Source: Deltaproteobacteria bacterium (GTDB taxonomy: Bacteria > Desulfobacterota > DSM-4660 > Desulfatiglandales > Desulfatiglandaceae). From it: a stretch of 51,725 nt of DNA. The position numbers and the translations under genes are program-made. Shown piece by piece: positions 7,628-16,389 of the stretch (positions are counted from its first letter, which is position 1; the number at the start of each line of letters is the position of its first letter). The notes under the pieces are model-generated. The model worked only from the letters and a program-made list of their open reading frames with translations, searched no databases and had not been told where the DNA came from. Location of the stretch: positions 1-51,725 of the forward strand of contig JAJDOH010000074.1 in the NCBI GenBank assembly GCA_022340265.1, in the 5' to 3' direction.

Positions 7628-9412
7628 TTAGAAGGCCCCCTCGGGCATTTCCACAATTTCCCGTTCCTCACGCAGGCAGGTTTCCAGCCGGGCCATGGTA
7701 ATGGGGAGTGTCGCCCCCACAAAGTAGGTGGCCTGCATGATTTTACCCCTGTGATAATCGTTTTCGCCCTTTTGGTCCATTATCTTTTTTGCAATGGCCG
7801 CCATGTCCAAAAGCCGCCAGGCCACGGTGACATCGCCGAAACAGAGGAGCGCCGGGTAGGTGTAGGAAGCCCACTGGTGTGGATCAGATTCCGAACGTCT
7901 GGCCATCTCATCGGCTGCCTGTCCCAGCCGCGCCACCGTTTCGGAAAGCGTCCTGACCTCTTTGTGAAGGGTTTTATGTTCCATGTTCTGTTCACAAAAG
8001 GATTCAATTGTCGACATGAAGGCCTTGAAGCAGGCACCGTCCTGGATCCGCATCTTACGCCCCAGAAGATCCATGGACTGAATGCCGTTGGTCCCCTCAT
8101 AAAGGGACATGATTTTGGCATCCCGCAGGTATTGCTCCAGAGGGTATTCCCTGCTGAACCCATAGCCTCCCAGACACTGGATAGCCGTTTCACAGACCCG
8201 AAAGCCCATGTCCGAGCAGTAGGCCTTGATGATGGGTGTCATGAATTCCACAAGGGACTGGTAACGGGTCTTTTCTTGGCCGTCCGCCATTTCAAGGGCC
8301 AGATCGGACCAGAAAGCCCCCGTATAGATCATGGAGCGCATACCGTCTACCATGGCCTTCATCCACAACAGCATCCGGCGCACATCCGGGTGACCCAAGA
8401 TGGGAATGTAATCGAGCGTTTTTCGTGTAATTTCAGATCCCTGAACCCGTTCCCGGGCATAGGCAAGCGCATTGTGGTAGGCGGTACTGGCCAGGGTCAT
8501 GCCACTCACCCCCGTATTGATCCTGGCGGCGTTCATCATCTGGAACATATGGGCTAATCCATGGTTCTCCTTACCGCAGAGATATCCCTCACACCCGTCA
8601 TTGTCCCCGAAATTAAGAGCGCAGGTGGGTGAGGCGTGCAGGCCCAGTTTCTTTTCCACGCCGCTGCAGACCACATCGTTGGCGTCCCCCACGGATCCGT
8701 CGGGCAAGACCCTGAACTTGGGGACAATGAACAGGGAAATGCCCCTGATTCCCTCGGGTGCCCCTTCCATCCGGGCGAGGACCAGGTGAATGATGTTCTC
8801 CGCCAGGTCATGGTCCCCCCAGGAAATGAAAATCTTGTTCCCCTTTATTTTGAAATGATCTCCCTCTCTCCTGGCCGTGGTGCGGATGGCGGCCAGGTTG
8901 GAGCCTGCGTCCGATTCGGTGAGGGCCATGGTGCCCGCCCACTCTCCTCCGAACATCCGTGGGATGAACCGTTCCCTGAGTTCGGGGGTGGCGAAGTTCT
9001 CAATGAGGTGGGCGGCTCCGTGGGTCAGGCTCGGCGCCATATTGAAGGCCTGGGACGCGCCGTACATGAGATCGTTGATGACGATCCGCATCATGTGGGG
9101 AAACCCTTGACCGCCGTATTCCGGATCCCGGGCCGCCGCGGTCCAGCCGGTTTCGCCGTAGAGTTTGAATGCCTCCCGGTATTGCGGCGCACAGCGAACC
9201 TCTCCTCCCTCGTAGACAACACCCCACGCCTCACCAATTCCCTGCAGGGGTTCCACAACCCCCATGGCGAATTTGACAGCCTCCTGGACCAGCATATCCA
9301 GGGTGGCTTCATCCAGTTCATGGTATCGTGGAAGGGTGCAGAGGGAACCGTAGTTCAACTGATCCTTGAGAATAAAAAAGAGATCTTTTTCGTTTATTTT
9401 GAAATGACCCAT
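7628..9412 (-). CDS. acyl-CoA dehydrogenase, 600-residue (DmdC/AcdB-like) type
   Basis: The protein has 594 residues, about 200 longer than classical acyl-CoA dehydrogenases. The FAD-binding segment MALTESDAGSNLAAIRTTA is present, and the catalytic base is the Glu of SLYEGTNGIQSMDLLGRKM. An extra helical C-terminal region of about 150 residues follows, as in the DmdC/AcdB group (3-methylmercaptopropionyl-CoA dehydrogenase and relatives). It oxidises acyl-CoA to 2-enoyl-CoA and passes electrons to ETF. AAGGAG lies 11 bases before the start, and the gene overlaps the 3' end of the CoA ligase by 19 bp, indicating coupling. A paralogue is at 37052-38872. Substrate is not predictable. Confidence 0.92.
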   Translation of the reverse strand: MGHFKINEKDLFFILKDQLNYGSLCTLPRYHELDEATLDMLVQEAVKFAMGVVEPLQGIGEAWGVVYEGGEVRCAPQYREAFKLYGETGWTAAARDPEYGGQGFPHMMRIVINDLMYGASQAFNMAPSLTHGAAHLIENFATPELRERFIPRMFGGEWAGTMALTESDAGSNLAAIRTTARREGDHFKIKGNKIFISWGDHDLAENIIHLVLARMEGAPEGIRGISLFIVPKFRVLPDGSVGDANDVVCSGVEKKLGLHASPTCALNFGDNDGCEGYLCGKENHGLAHMFQMMNAARINTGVSGMTLASTAYHNALAYARERVQGSEITRKTLDYIPILGHPDVRRMLLWMKAMVDGMRSMIYTGAFWSDLALEMADGQEKTRYQSLVEFMTPIIKAYCSDMGFRVCETAIQCLGGYGFSREYPLEQYLRDAKIMSLYEGTNGIQSMDLLGRKMRIQDGACFKAFMSTIESFCEQNMEHKTLHKEVRTLSETVARLGQAADEMARRSESDPHQWASYTYPALLCFGDVTVAWRLLDMAAIAKKIMDQKGENDYHRGKIMQATYFVGATLPITMARLETCLREEREIVEMPEGAF

Positions 9413-10941
9413 TGATGTTGTTTCTCCTTTATGATCTTTTTGTGTTGCTCCTTCAAAGCTCTTTTCAAAATCTTGCCCGTATGACTTTTGGGCAGATCGT
9501 CCACAATGCGAATCACGCGGGGGTATTTGTAGGGGGCAACCTTCTCCTTGATGAAGTTTCGGACGTCATCACTCGTGACCGCTTCCCCTGGTTTCAACAC
9601 CACAACCGCTGCCACTTCCTCCCCCAGATCCGGGTGGGGGATACCGTAGACCGCCGCCTCCACAACGGCCGGGTGTTCATAGAGGAGTTCCTCTATTTCC
9701 CTGGGGTATATGTTGTACCCTCCCCGGATGACCATGTCCTTTTTCCGGTCCACAATGAAGATGTACCCTTCGATGTCCATGAGGGCCAGATCCCCCGTAT
9801 GGAGCCATCCGTTCACGATTGCCGCGGCCGTTTCCTCGGACCGGTTGAGATACCCCTTCATGACGCCCGGCCCTCTTACGATGAGCTCTCCCACCCTGCC
9901 TTTTTGAACGTCGCCTCCGGCCTCGTCCACGATGCGCGCTTCAAAGCCCGGGATGGGAACCCCGATGGATCCGGGTTTCGTCTTTTTTCCGAACGGGTTT
10001 TCCACGCATACCGGAGAACATTCACTCAAGCCGTAGCCTTCATAGATTTTCGTCTGGAACTGTTTCTCAAAATTGCGGAGGACCTCCACGGGAAGGGATG
10101 ATCCGCCCGAGACACAGAAGCGAAGTGAGGACCGGACCGGCTGGCCATCGTCCGCCGCGTGGATGAGACGGTTCAACATGGTCGGCACCGCGAACAGGAC
10201 GGTGCTTTTCTCCGACCGGATGAGTCCCAGGACCGGGCCCGGATCAAACTGCCGGAAGAGATGCAGGGTCAGGCCCAGATAAATGGAGGCGTTGAGGGCG
10301 CTGGTCTGGCCGAAGATGTGGTAAAGGGGAAGAACGCCGATCACCACGTCGTCCGGATCAGTGACCCGCATGTCCGCCACGGTGATGGCGTTGTTGATGA
10401 GGTTCTTATGGGTCAGCATGGCCCCCTTGGGCAACCCCGTGGTACCGGAGGTATAGATGATAGCGGCCGTATCATTTTCCTCGGCCGAATAGGTGGAAGA
10501 GGTCTCCGGGCCCTGCACCGTTTCAAAGGGAATAAATCCGGAATTCGATTGGACGCCGGAGGCCACGCGCACTTTCAGGTTGCGGAGATCGGAGAGGATC
10601 TTTCCGGGCTCCTCCAGAAAGGGGGCCATGCCGATGAACCCTCTGGCGGCCGAGTCCTCAAAAATATGTGCCAATTCATGACGTTTGTAAAGAAAGTTCA
10701 CGGGGACAACGGCGACCCCCATTCTGGCAAGGGCATAATAGGCCGTGATGAATTCCATACCCGATTGCATCATCAGGATACAGGTATCTTTGGGGGCGAG
10801 TCCCAGGGACCTTAAACCGCCGGCAAAACTGTTAACCTTTCGGTTAAGATCCCGGTAGGTGATCTCTTCCCCCTCAAACCGCAAGGCAATCCGGTTCGGG
10901 ACTCGCTTGGCGCTGTTTTCGAGAAGGTCGGCAAGATTCAT
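9394..10941 (-). CDS. acyl-CoA synthetase (AMP-forming CoA ligase)
   Basis: The protein has 515 residues from ATG 10941; a GTG at 10953 would add four. ATG is preferred because GAGGTG lies 11 bases upstream, whereas the GTG lies one base from it. It activates a carboxylic acid with ATP and CoA through an acyl-AMP. The ANL motifs are in order: YTSGTTGLPKGA, YGLSE, HTGDL, DRKKDMVIRGGYNIYPREIEE split over A8, and PKSHTGKILKR with the catalytic Lys. The N-terminal domain resembles medium/long-chain fatty acid ligases, but the acid is unknown. It supplies the substrate for the dehydrogenases on both sides in the operon. Confidence 0.9.
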   Translation of the reverse strand: MNLADLLENSAKRVPNRIALRFEGEEITYRDLNRKVNSFAGGLRSLGLAPKDTCILMMQSGMEFITAYYALARMGVAVVPVNFLYKRHELAHIFEDSAARGFIGMAPFLEEPGKILSDLRNLKVRVASGVQSNSGFIPFETVQGPETSSTYSAEENDTAAIIYTSGTTGLPKGAMLTHKNLINNAITVADMRVTDPDDVVIGVLPLYHIFGQTSALNASIYLGLTLHLFRQFDPGPVLGLIRSEKSTVLFAVPTMLNRLIHAADDGQPVRSSLRFCVSGGSSLPVEVLRNFEKQFQTKIYEGYGLSECSPVCVENPFGKKTKPGSIGVPIPGFEARIVDEAGGDVQKGRVGELIVRGPGVMKGYLNRSEETAAAIVNGWLHTGDLALMDIEGYIFIVDRKKDMVIRGGYNIYPREIEELLYEHPAVVEAAVYGIPHPDLGEEVAAVVVLKPGEAVTSDDVRNFIKEKVAPYKYPRVIRIVDDLPKSHTGKILKRALKEQHKKIIKEKQHQWVISK

Positions 10942-10956
10942 AGGTTTTCTCACACC

Positions 10957-11826
10957 TCATTTCCTGGAACCGTCTTTATGATATTCGTACCATCCCTTAC
11001 CGGTTTTTCGGCCCAAGTGGCCTGCGGTCACCTTTTTCCTCAGGAGCAGGGGAGGATACCACCGGGGGTCCCCCGTTTCATGGTACATGGCCATCATGGC
11101 GCCGTAGGTGACATCCAGTCCCACCATATCGCCCGTTTCAAAGATGCCCATCTTGCGGCCGGAGGCCAGCTTCAACCCTTTATCGATATCTTCCACCGTG
11201 GCGACTCCCTGTTCTACCAGGCGCATGGCCTCCATGGTGGATGGGAAATTGATGCGGTTGATGACAAAACCGGCCACATCGCGGTTGACCATGATGGGCG
11301 CTTTGCCGATCTGGAGAGCAAAGGCTCTGCCGGCTTGGGCCGTCTCATCGCTGGTTGCCAACCCCTTGATGACCTCAACGGCCTTCATCATGGGAACCGG
11401 ACTGAAGAAATGAAGCCCCAGGACCTTTTCCGGCCTCTTGGTGACCGCCGCCAGTTCCGTAATGGATATGGCCGAGGTATTGCTGGCAATAAGGGCCTCT
11501 GGAGCTGCCGCCTTATCCAGCTGTTGAAACACCTCCCGTTTGAGTTCCAGATTTTCGAATACGGCTTCGATCAAAAGATCCGCTCCTCCGTTTTTGGAAA
11601 AATCCGTTACGGTTTGAATCCGCTTCATGATGGTGGCGCAGTCTTCGGTGATTTTTCCCTTTTCGAAAAACTTGTTCAGGGACCATTCCATGTTCTTGAC
11701 AGCCTTTTTCAAGGCCTCAGGATCGATGTCGTAGAGCAGGACCTCAATCCCCGCCTGAGCACAGACCTGGGAAATACCGCTCCCCATGAGGCCTGATCCC
11801 ACCACAAATACTTTTTTTACCGTCAT
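10957..11826 (-). CDS. 3-hydroxyacyl-CoA dehydrogenase (single-domain HAD type)
   Basis: The protein has 289 residues, typical for PaaH/Hbd enzymes. The NAD site is VFVVGSGLMGSGI near the N-terminus, followed by the acidic residue of the second strand (LLYDID). NTSAISITELA and GLHFFSPVPMMKAVEVI carry the catalytic Ser/His region, and DVAGFVINRI begins the C-terminal dimerisation domain. It oxidises 3-hydroxyacyl-CoA to 3-ketoacyl-CoA with NAD. It is second in the operon, 96 bp after the first acyl-CoA dehydrogenase and 15 bp before the CoA ligase. Chain length is not predictable. Confidence 0.92.
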   Translation of the reverse strand: MTVKKVFVVGSGLMGSGISQVCAQAGIEVLLYDIDPEALKKAVKNMEWSLNKFFEKGKITEDCATIMKRIQTVTDFSKNGGADLLIEAVFENLELKREVFQQLDKAAAPEALIASNTSAISITELAAVTKRPEKVLGLHFFSPVPMMKAVEVIKGLATSDETAQAGRAFALQIGKAPIMVNRDVAGFVINRINFPSTMEAMRLVEQGVATVEDIDKGLKLASGRKMGIFETGDMVGLDVTYGAMMAMYHETGDPRWYPPLLLRKKVTAGHLGRKTGKGWYEYHKDGSRK

Positions 11827-11922
11827 TTTATGAATACCCCCTCAAAAAGTTTCATTCCCTTTCAAACCGGCCCCGCCGGCGGCTTGGCTGACAACTGTTT
11901 CCTGCACCCTGTAAAAAAACCG

Positions 11923-13077
11923 TCAATCTTTCGTCAGCTCCCGTGCAATCACCATTCGCTGGATCTCGCTGGTGCCCTCGTAGATCCGGTAGAGCCGAAG
12001 GTCCCGGTAGAACCGCTCCACGGGAAAATCCTTCATATAGCCCATGCCTCCGAAGATTTGCACTGCGTTGTCAGCCACCCGGCAGGCCATTTCCGTACAG
12101 AAAAGCTTGGCCATGGACGCCTCTTTGATGACCTTTTTGCCCTGATCCCGGGTCCAGGCGGCATGATAGAGCATCTGCCTTGCTCCGTAGATATCCGTGG
12201 CCATGTCGGCCAGCATGTTCTGAATGGATTGGAATCGGGCGATAGGCTTTCCGAACTGAACCCGTTCCTTGGAATACCCGATGCACAGTTCCAGGAGTTT
12301 CTGGGCTGCGCCCAGGGCGCAGGCCCCCATGGTCAAACGGCCCTTGTCCAGGACCCCCATGGCGGTCTTGAACCCATTTCCGATTTTGGGTTCTCCACCG
12401 ATGACATTTTCCACGGGAACGCGGCACTGGTCAAAGATCAGCTCGCTGGTATGGCTGCCGCGCAATCCCATCTTGCGCTCGATGGTGCCCGCATAAAAGC
12501 CGGGCGTGTTTTTTTCCACCACAAAGGCGGTGATCCCGCCCCGTGCCTTTTTTGCCTTGTCGGTTGCCGCGATGACGGTGGCCACATCGGCGATGTCGCC
12601 GTTGGTGATGAAGTGTTTCAGACCGTTTAAAACAAAATAATCGCCGTCCCGTTCCGCGGTGGTCTGTATATTGGCAGCATCAGACCCCGCCTCCGGTTCG
12701 GAGAGGGCAAAACAGGCGGTCCATTGGCCGCTGGCGATTCGGGGAAGGTATTTTTGCTTTTGTTCCTTGGTGCCGTCAAAGAGAATGCCCATGGAGCCGA
12801 TGCCGTTGCTGGTGCCGATGCGGGAGCGAAAGCAGGCATTGGTTTTGGTGAGTTCTTCATAGACCAGACACTCACCAAAGGTCCCCAGACCGAGCCCCCC
12901 GTATTCATCGGGAATGGAGAGCCCGAAGAGGCCCAATTCCCGCATCTTTTGAACAATCTCTTCGGGAATGTTGTCTTCCTCTTCCACCTTCCGGCTGATG
13001 GGCTCAAGATCCTGCTTCACAAAACGGCGGATCGTCTCCTGCATCATCTTTAGGTTTTCAGGTATTTCAAAATCCAC
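11923..13077 (-). CDS. acyl-CoA dehydrogenase (classical 380-residue type)
   Basis: The protein has 384 residues. The start is GTG at 13077, supported by GAGGAG about eight bases upstream. FALSEPEAGSDAANIQTTA binds FAD and substrate, and the Glu of YRIYEGTSEIQRMVIAREL is the catalytic base at the position of short/medium-chain enzymes. It forms 2-enoyl-CoA and reduces ETF. It is the first gene of the seven-gene beta-oxidation operon and lies directly behind a sigma-54 promoter at 13145-13160. Glutaryl-CoA dehydrogenases share the general look, but nothing here marks decarboxylation. Confidence 0.93.
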   Translation of the reverse strand: MDFEIPENLKMMQETIRRFVKQDLEPISRKVEEEDNIPEEIVQKMRELGLFGLSIPDEYGGLGLGTFGECLVYEELTKTNACFRSRIGTSNGIGSMGILFDGTKEQKQKYLPRIASGQWTACFALSEPEAGSDAANIQTTAERDGDYFVLNGLKHFITNGDIADVATVIAATDKAKKARGGITAFVVEKNTPGFYAGTIERKMGLRGSHTSELIFDQCRVPVENVIGGEPKIGNGFKTAMGVLDKGRLTMGACALGAAQKLLELCIGYSKERVQFGKPIARFQSIQNMLADMATDIYGARQMLYHAAWTRDQGKKVIKEASMAKLFCTEMACRVADNAVQIFGGMGYMKDFPVERFYRDLRLYRIYEGTSEIQRMVIARELTKD

Positions 13078-13134
13078 TGCAAACTCCTCGATTCATGGCC
13101 CGGCCTTTGCAACGACGTGTTCCGGGTTTTTCGA

Positions 13135-13191
13135 ATTTCAATTTTGCAAAAGAGGTGCCATTCTTATGTGAGAGTCTTATGCAATTGAAAT
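13135..13191. promoter_or_regulatory. inverted repeat spanning the sigma-54 promoter
   Basis: ATTTCAATTTTGCA (13135-13148) and TGCAATTGAAAT (13180-13191) form an imperfect inverted repeat with a 31 bp spacer. The left arm overlaps the -12 element and the probable transcription start; the right arm is upstream of the -24 element. It could be a repressor or looping site, or chance in AT-rich DNA. Confidence 0.3.
13145..13160 (-). promoter_or_regulatory. sigma-54 promoter of the beta-oxidation operon
   Basis: On the minus strand the sequence is TGGCACCTCTTTTGCA. The GG and GC dinucleotides are separated by exactly ten bases, matching the -24/-12 consensus TGGCAC-N5-TTGCW. It lies 68 bp upstream of the GTG start at 13077, reading toward it. 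A sigma-54 activator gene is 1.4 kb further upstream on the same strand, which fits control by that protein. Confidence 0.8.
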
Positions 13192-13876
13192 GTTTATAGA
13201 ATTTATGCGCGCACCCAGAAGAAATCATATTGGCGCGTCATTGGATGGGATAAGTGTAGAGAATTTGCTACCTATTTTTGGTTTGGATTTCATTGCAATG
13301 GCTAATAACTTGAAAAAAAAGGTTTTGCTCTGGTGCTATTTTTTTCTACATGTACCGAAATATATACACTGCGGAAAATTAGGGTCAGCGCCATTTGTCC
13401 CAATATGAAATATTTTGGAAAAGCGCCGGAAACCGAAATCATGAGATGGCTAGAAAACCCACATGCCTACCCCAATCGACCCATGATAGCGGCCAAAAAA
13501 GAATTTCACCCTTACAAAGGATTATTGGTGGTATCTCTATTGGATTTCAAATGCCATTTTTGCTGTCTGGAAGAGTGCGGGAGATGGCAGTTATGCCTGT
13601 TTTCGATCGTGACCTTCCATCGGACGGAAGCAGCATAACCTTCGATAAGCCATTTTATTAATTGATTTCTGCATTTACGAATTTTCCCAATTTCGTTTGC
13701 ATCCGGAGTTTCCATTTGATAAAATAATTAGAATTTGCCTATAGAGAATTCTGCAAACGGGATGATGCAACGGAACGATTTACAGAGGCGTCTTATAGGG
13801 ACAGAAACAACCAACTCCGTATTTTATACGGATACATCTAGTTATTGTTATTTGTCAATGACATGAAAGATTAAAA
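13192..13876. other. AT-rich non-coding stretch
   Basis: No convincing gene is seen here: the short open frames on both strands have no recognisable motif and unfavourable composition. The base composition is clearly more AT-rich than the operons on either side. A perfect hairpin, CCGTAT-TTT-ATACGG, lies at 13817-13831, 46 bp before the small membrane protein gene. Activator sites for the sigma-54 promoter would be expected in the first 200 bases, but none can be named. Confidence 0.5.
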
Positions 13877-14080
13877 ATGAATACATCAACTTTAATTTGG
13901 GGGGTGATGTTTGGATCAATCGGCTTAGGATTTTTTGTTTATGGCAAAAAGCAAAAAGCCATCATTCCTTTTTTTTGTGGCATAGTTTTAATGGTATTTC
14001 CATATTTTGCATCAAACCTATACATTCTGATCTTTTCAGGTATTATTTTGGTAGCACTGCCTTTTTTTATTAAAATATAG
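13877..14080 (+). CDS. small two-helix membrane protein
   Basis: The protein has 67 residues, almost all hydrophobic: a first membrane segment from about residue 5 to 22, a short basic loop (YGKKQKA), and one or two further segments to the end, which finishes FFIKI. It resembles a family of about 68 residues annotated in databases as amino acid transport protein, but no transport function follows from the sequence. The gene is isolated and AT-rich, and is followed after 72 bp by a long hairpin resembling an integron attC site, so it may be a captured cassette. The upstream ribosome binding site is weak (GAAAGA). Confidence 0.7.
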   Translation: MNTSTLIWGVMFGSIGLGFFVYGKKQKAIIPFFCGIVLMVFPYFASNLYILIFSGIILVALPFFIKI

Positions 14081-14152
14081 CGCATCTATTTAAATTGTAT
14101 GTCGTGGAATAATAATGAATTTCAAACCTTCATATTGCCAGGCACAACAAAT

Positions 14153-14275
14153 AACAAGCGCTTGCACTACCGACCAGGCTACAGCGGCGCTTTTCAAAAA
14201 GTTTTTGTTCATTGAAGCGCATTCCATTTTCAAAGTCTATTGCTATGAATAGCCTGGCGGGTAAAGCGCAGCGTT
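14153..14275 (+). repeat. long imperfect hairpin resembling an integron attC site
   Basis: The outer arms, from AACAAGCGCTT with ACCGACCAGGCTA (14153-14181) and TAGCCTGGCGGGT with AAAGCGCAGCGTT (14250-14275), are complementary apart from a few unpaired bases. An inner stem pairs GCGCTTTTCAA (14187-14197) with TTGAAGCGC (14212-14220). An outer AAC...GTT pair at the ends, imperfect arms with bulges and a length near 120 bp are the layout of attC recombination sites. The right core reads GTTCCGC instead of GTTRRRY, so the site may be degenerate. No integron integrase is in the window. Another structured element cannot be excluded. Confidence 0.4.
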
Positions 14276-14597
14276 CCGCACGACAAAGTCACGATTCAAC
14301 AATAATTATCCCGCTCTGAGCGGTGAGCACCACTGATAACTCAAGAATACGGCTGGATGTCTTAACAGCATTTGAGGAAGAGTTTATGCCATCAAAATCT
14401 TGAGATACGGTTTAGATAAGGACGAATGTGATTGGTTGTGTGAAGTCGGCCTGCTGATGAGAGCAGACATGAAATTCCGGCGAGCGTCACGGAAACATGG
14501 ATTTTGAAAAAGATCTAACCCGGGAAGTACCGCCTACATATTCATTACAAGAACTTTCTCGCTAACCGGACATCAAGGTTGAGTGAGGCATGATATT
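14276..14597. other. intergenic stretch without recognised gene
   Basis: Nothing coding is seen on either strand. It lies between the attC-like hairpin and the 3' end of the sigma-54 activator gene. No clear terminator was found. Confidence 0.5.
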
Positions 14598-16004
14598 TCA
14601 GGTTTCAACATTGTATCGTTTCAATTTCTGGTACAAGCCGGTCCGGTGCATACCCAGGATTCTGGCCGCTTTTGCCTTGTTGCCGCCGGTGTATCGAAGC
14701 GCCTCTATGATGGCCCGTTTTTCGGCATCTGCCAGAATATTCCGCAGGAGCCCCACGGGCTCTCCGGTCTTGCGCGCCTCTGTGTAAAATTTTCGGATTC
14801 GACCGGGCAGGTCGTCCACGGATATCTGCTGCCCTTCCGCAATGTTCATGGCCCGTTCCAGTGCGTTTTTCAACTCCCTGACGTTGCCCGGCCAGGAATA
14901 TCGCTGGAACAGGGTCATGGCCTCGGGGGAAATCCTGTTGGGAATGAGACGTCTTTTTTCCCTCAGATTGGAGAGGAGATAATAGGCGATTCTCGGAATG
15001 TCTTCCGGCATCTCCCGGAGACTTGGCGTCCGGATATGGAAGATGTTGAGGCGGTAAAAGAGGTCTGACCGGAACAGTCCCTCTTTGATCATACGGCCAA
15101 GGTCCTGGTTTGTGGCGGCGATGACCCGGAAATCCAGTTTCGTGGACCTTGTGGCGCCGATTCTCTCCACTTCGTGTTCCTGAAGCACCCGCAGGAGCTT
15201 CGCCTGCATGGGAAGGGGCATATCGCCGATTTCATCGAGGAAGATGGTGCCATGGTCCGCTAGTTCGAATTTGCCCGGTTTGCCTTGAACCCTGGCGCCG
15301 GTAAAGGCGCCCCCTTCGTAGCCGAAAATTTCGCTTTCAATCAGTTCGTGGGGTATGGCGGCGCAGTTCACTTTGATGAAAGGCCCGTCGGCCCGGTGGC
15401 TGTTTTGATGAATGGCTTGAGCAAAAAGTTCTTTACCCGTACCCGATTCGCCGGTGATGAGGGCCGTAGCATCACTGGTGGCAGCCTGAAGCCCTTGTTT
15501 CCTGGCTGCCACCATGGCTTTGGATTCACCGATGATCTTTTCCCAGGCGTGTCGGCCTCCTTCAAAGGAGGTGACCTCGGAACGGTAATACTGCACCTGC
15601 CCCTCAAGAATTTCTATGCGGCGGTACATATCCTTGATTTTTTCCGTCTGGTGAAACATGAGTTTCCCCAACACGCCGATGACATTTCCCTCGGTGTCTT
15701 TCAGGGGAATTCTGGAAATGATCCGCTGCCGTTTTCCGATAAAAAAGGTTTTGCCGATCTCGGCCTTTCCGGTCTTTAAGACTTCCGGCATACGGGTATT
15801 TTTGACCACTTCGGTGATGTGCTTTCCCACGGCTTCCTCGGGGGAGACCACATATCCCTTTTCCCGGGTGTTATGCCGGCTCATAAACCGGATGATGCCG
15901 TCTATGTCGATGACAATGGGGCATTCGTATGGATTGTCCACGAACGCGTCAAACAGAAGCCTGTCGGTTCGGGTGACCCATTCGGGGGGAGAATCATTTC
16001 CCAT
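14598..16004 (-). CDS. sigma-54-dependent transcriptional activator (PAS-AAA+-Fis)
   Basis: The protein has 468 residues. A PAS-like sensor spans about residues 10-120, a short coiled region leads to the AAA+ domain (about 155-390), and a Fis-type helix-turn-helix ends the chain ([19 protein letters not shown]). Walker A is GESGTGKE (185-192), the sigma-54 contact loop is GAFTGA (232-237), and Walker B is TIFLDEIGD (about 253-261). All activator motifs are intact, so it should open sigma-54 promoters. There is no receiver domain; the PAS domain would sense a ligand directly. It lies 61 bp after the ABM gene. The sigma-54 promoter at 13145-13160 upstream of the beta-oxidation operon is the obvious target. 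Confidence 0.93.
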   Translation of the reverse strand: MGNDSPPEWVTRTDRLLFDAFVDNPYECPIVIDIDGIIRFMSRHNTREKGYVVSPEEAVGKHITEVVKNTRMPEVLKTGKAEIGKTFFIGKRQRIISRIPLKDTEGNVIGVLGKLMFHQTEKIKDMYRRIEILEGQVQYYRSEVTSFEGGRHAWEKIIGESKAMVAARKQGLQAATSDATALITGESGTGKELFAQAIHQNSHRADGPFIKVNCAAIPHELIESEIFGYEGGAFTGARVQGKPGKFELADHGTIFLDEIGDMPLPMQAKLLRVLQEHEVERIGATRSTKLDFRVIAATNQDLGRMIKEGLFRSDLFYRLNIFHIRTPSLREMPEDIPRIAYYLLSNLREKRRLIPNRISPEAMTLFQRYSWPGNVRELKNALERAMNIAEGQQISVDDLPGRIRKFYTEARKTGEPVGLLRNILADAEKRAIIEALRYTGGNKAKAARILGMHRTGLYQKLKRYNVET

Positions 16005-16065
16005 GGTTGTTCAAGACCGTAAAGAGTTATCAAAGCGTGTTTCTTCCTAATCGGGAAAAGACACC

Positions 16066-16359
16066 CTAAATGGAATGGAGCTCCTCCATCACTTCGAGAA
16101 CCGGTTTGGCGGCCAAGAGACCTGCGATCTTGTCGTTGAATTCTTTGAAATAAGCCGTGCTTGAATGATGTTCGAGGGCGTTTTTATCCGTGTATCGCTC
16201 GATGACCACCAGTTCGGCGGGGTTTTTCTTCCCTTGATTTAAGGTGTAATAAAGAGTGCCTTCTTCTTCGGCCACATGTTTCATCAAGTCCTTGAACAGA
16301 TCAATGGCTTCATCTTCCCTGCCTTCTTTAATGGCTAACCTTGCAATCAAACTGATCAT
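16066..16359 (-). CDS. ABM-domain protein (putative quinol monooxygenase fold)
   Basis: The protein has 97 residues. The start at 16359 is chosen because GGAG lies about eight bases upstream and the protein then begins MISLIARLAIKEG, the usual first strand. The dimeric alpha/beta fold is indicated by the sequence LFKDLMKHVAEEEGTLYYTL and VVIERYTDKNALEHHSSTAYF, which match the antibiotic-biosynthesis-monooxygenase (YgiN-like) family. Members act on quinones or have unknown roles, and in an anaerobe an oxygenase role is doubtful. It follows the SDR gene by 30 bp in the EtfBA operon. Confidence 0.8.
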   Translation of the reverse strand: MISLIARLAIKEGREDEAIDLFKDLMKHVAEEEGTLYYTLNQGKKNPAELVVIERYTDKNALEHHSSTAYFKEFNDKIAGLLAAKPVLEVMEELHSI

Positions 16360-16389
16360 GGCATAATCTCCTTTTTTAAAAAACAATGT

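Noticed and set aside
6767-8557. 596-residue open frame on the plus strand
   Set aside because: Antisense shadow of a thiolase and an acyl-CoA dehydrogenase in high-GC DNA; no motif, and His/Gly/Pro-rich as such shadows are.
13333-13715. Several 60-100 residue frames on both strands
   Set aside because: They overlap each other, have no recognisable motif or ribosome binding site, and lie in AT-rich DNA.
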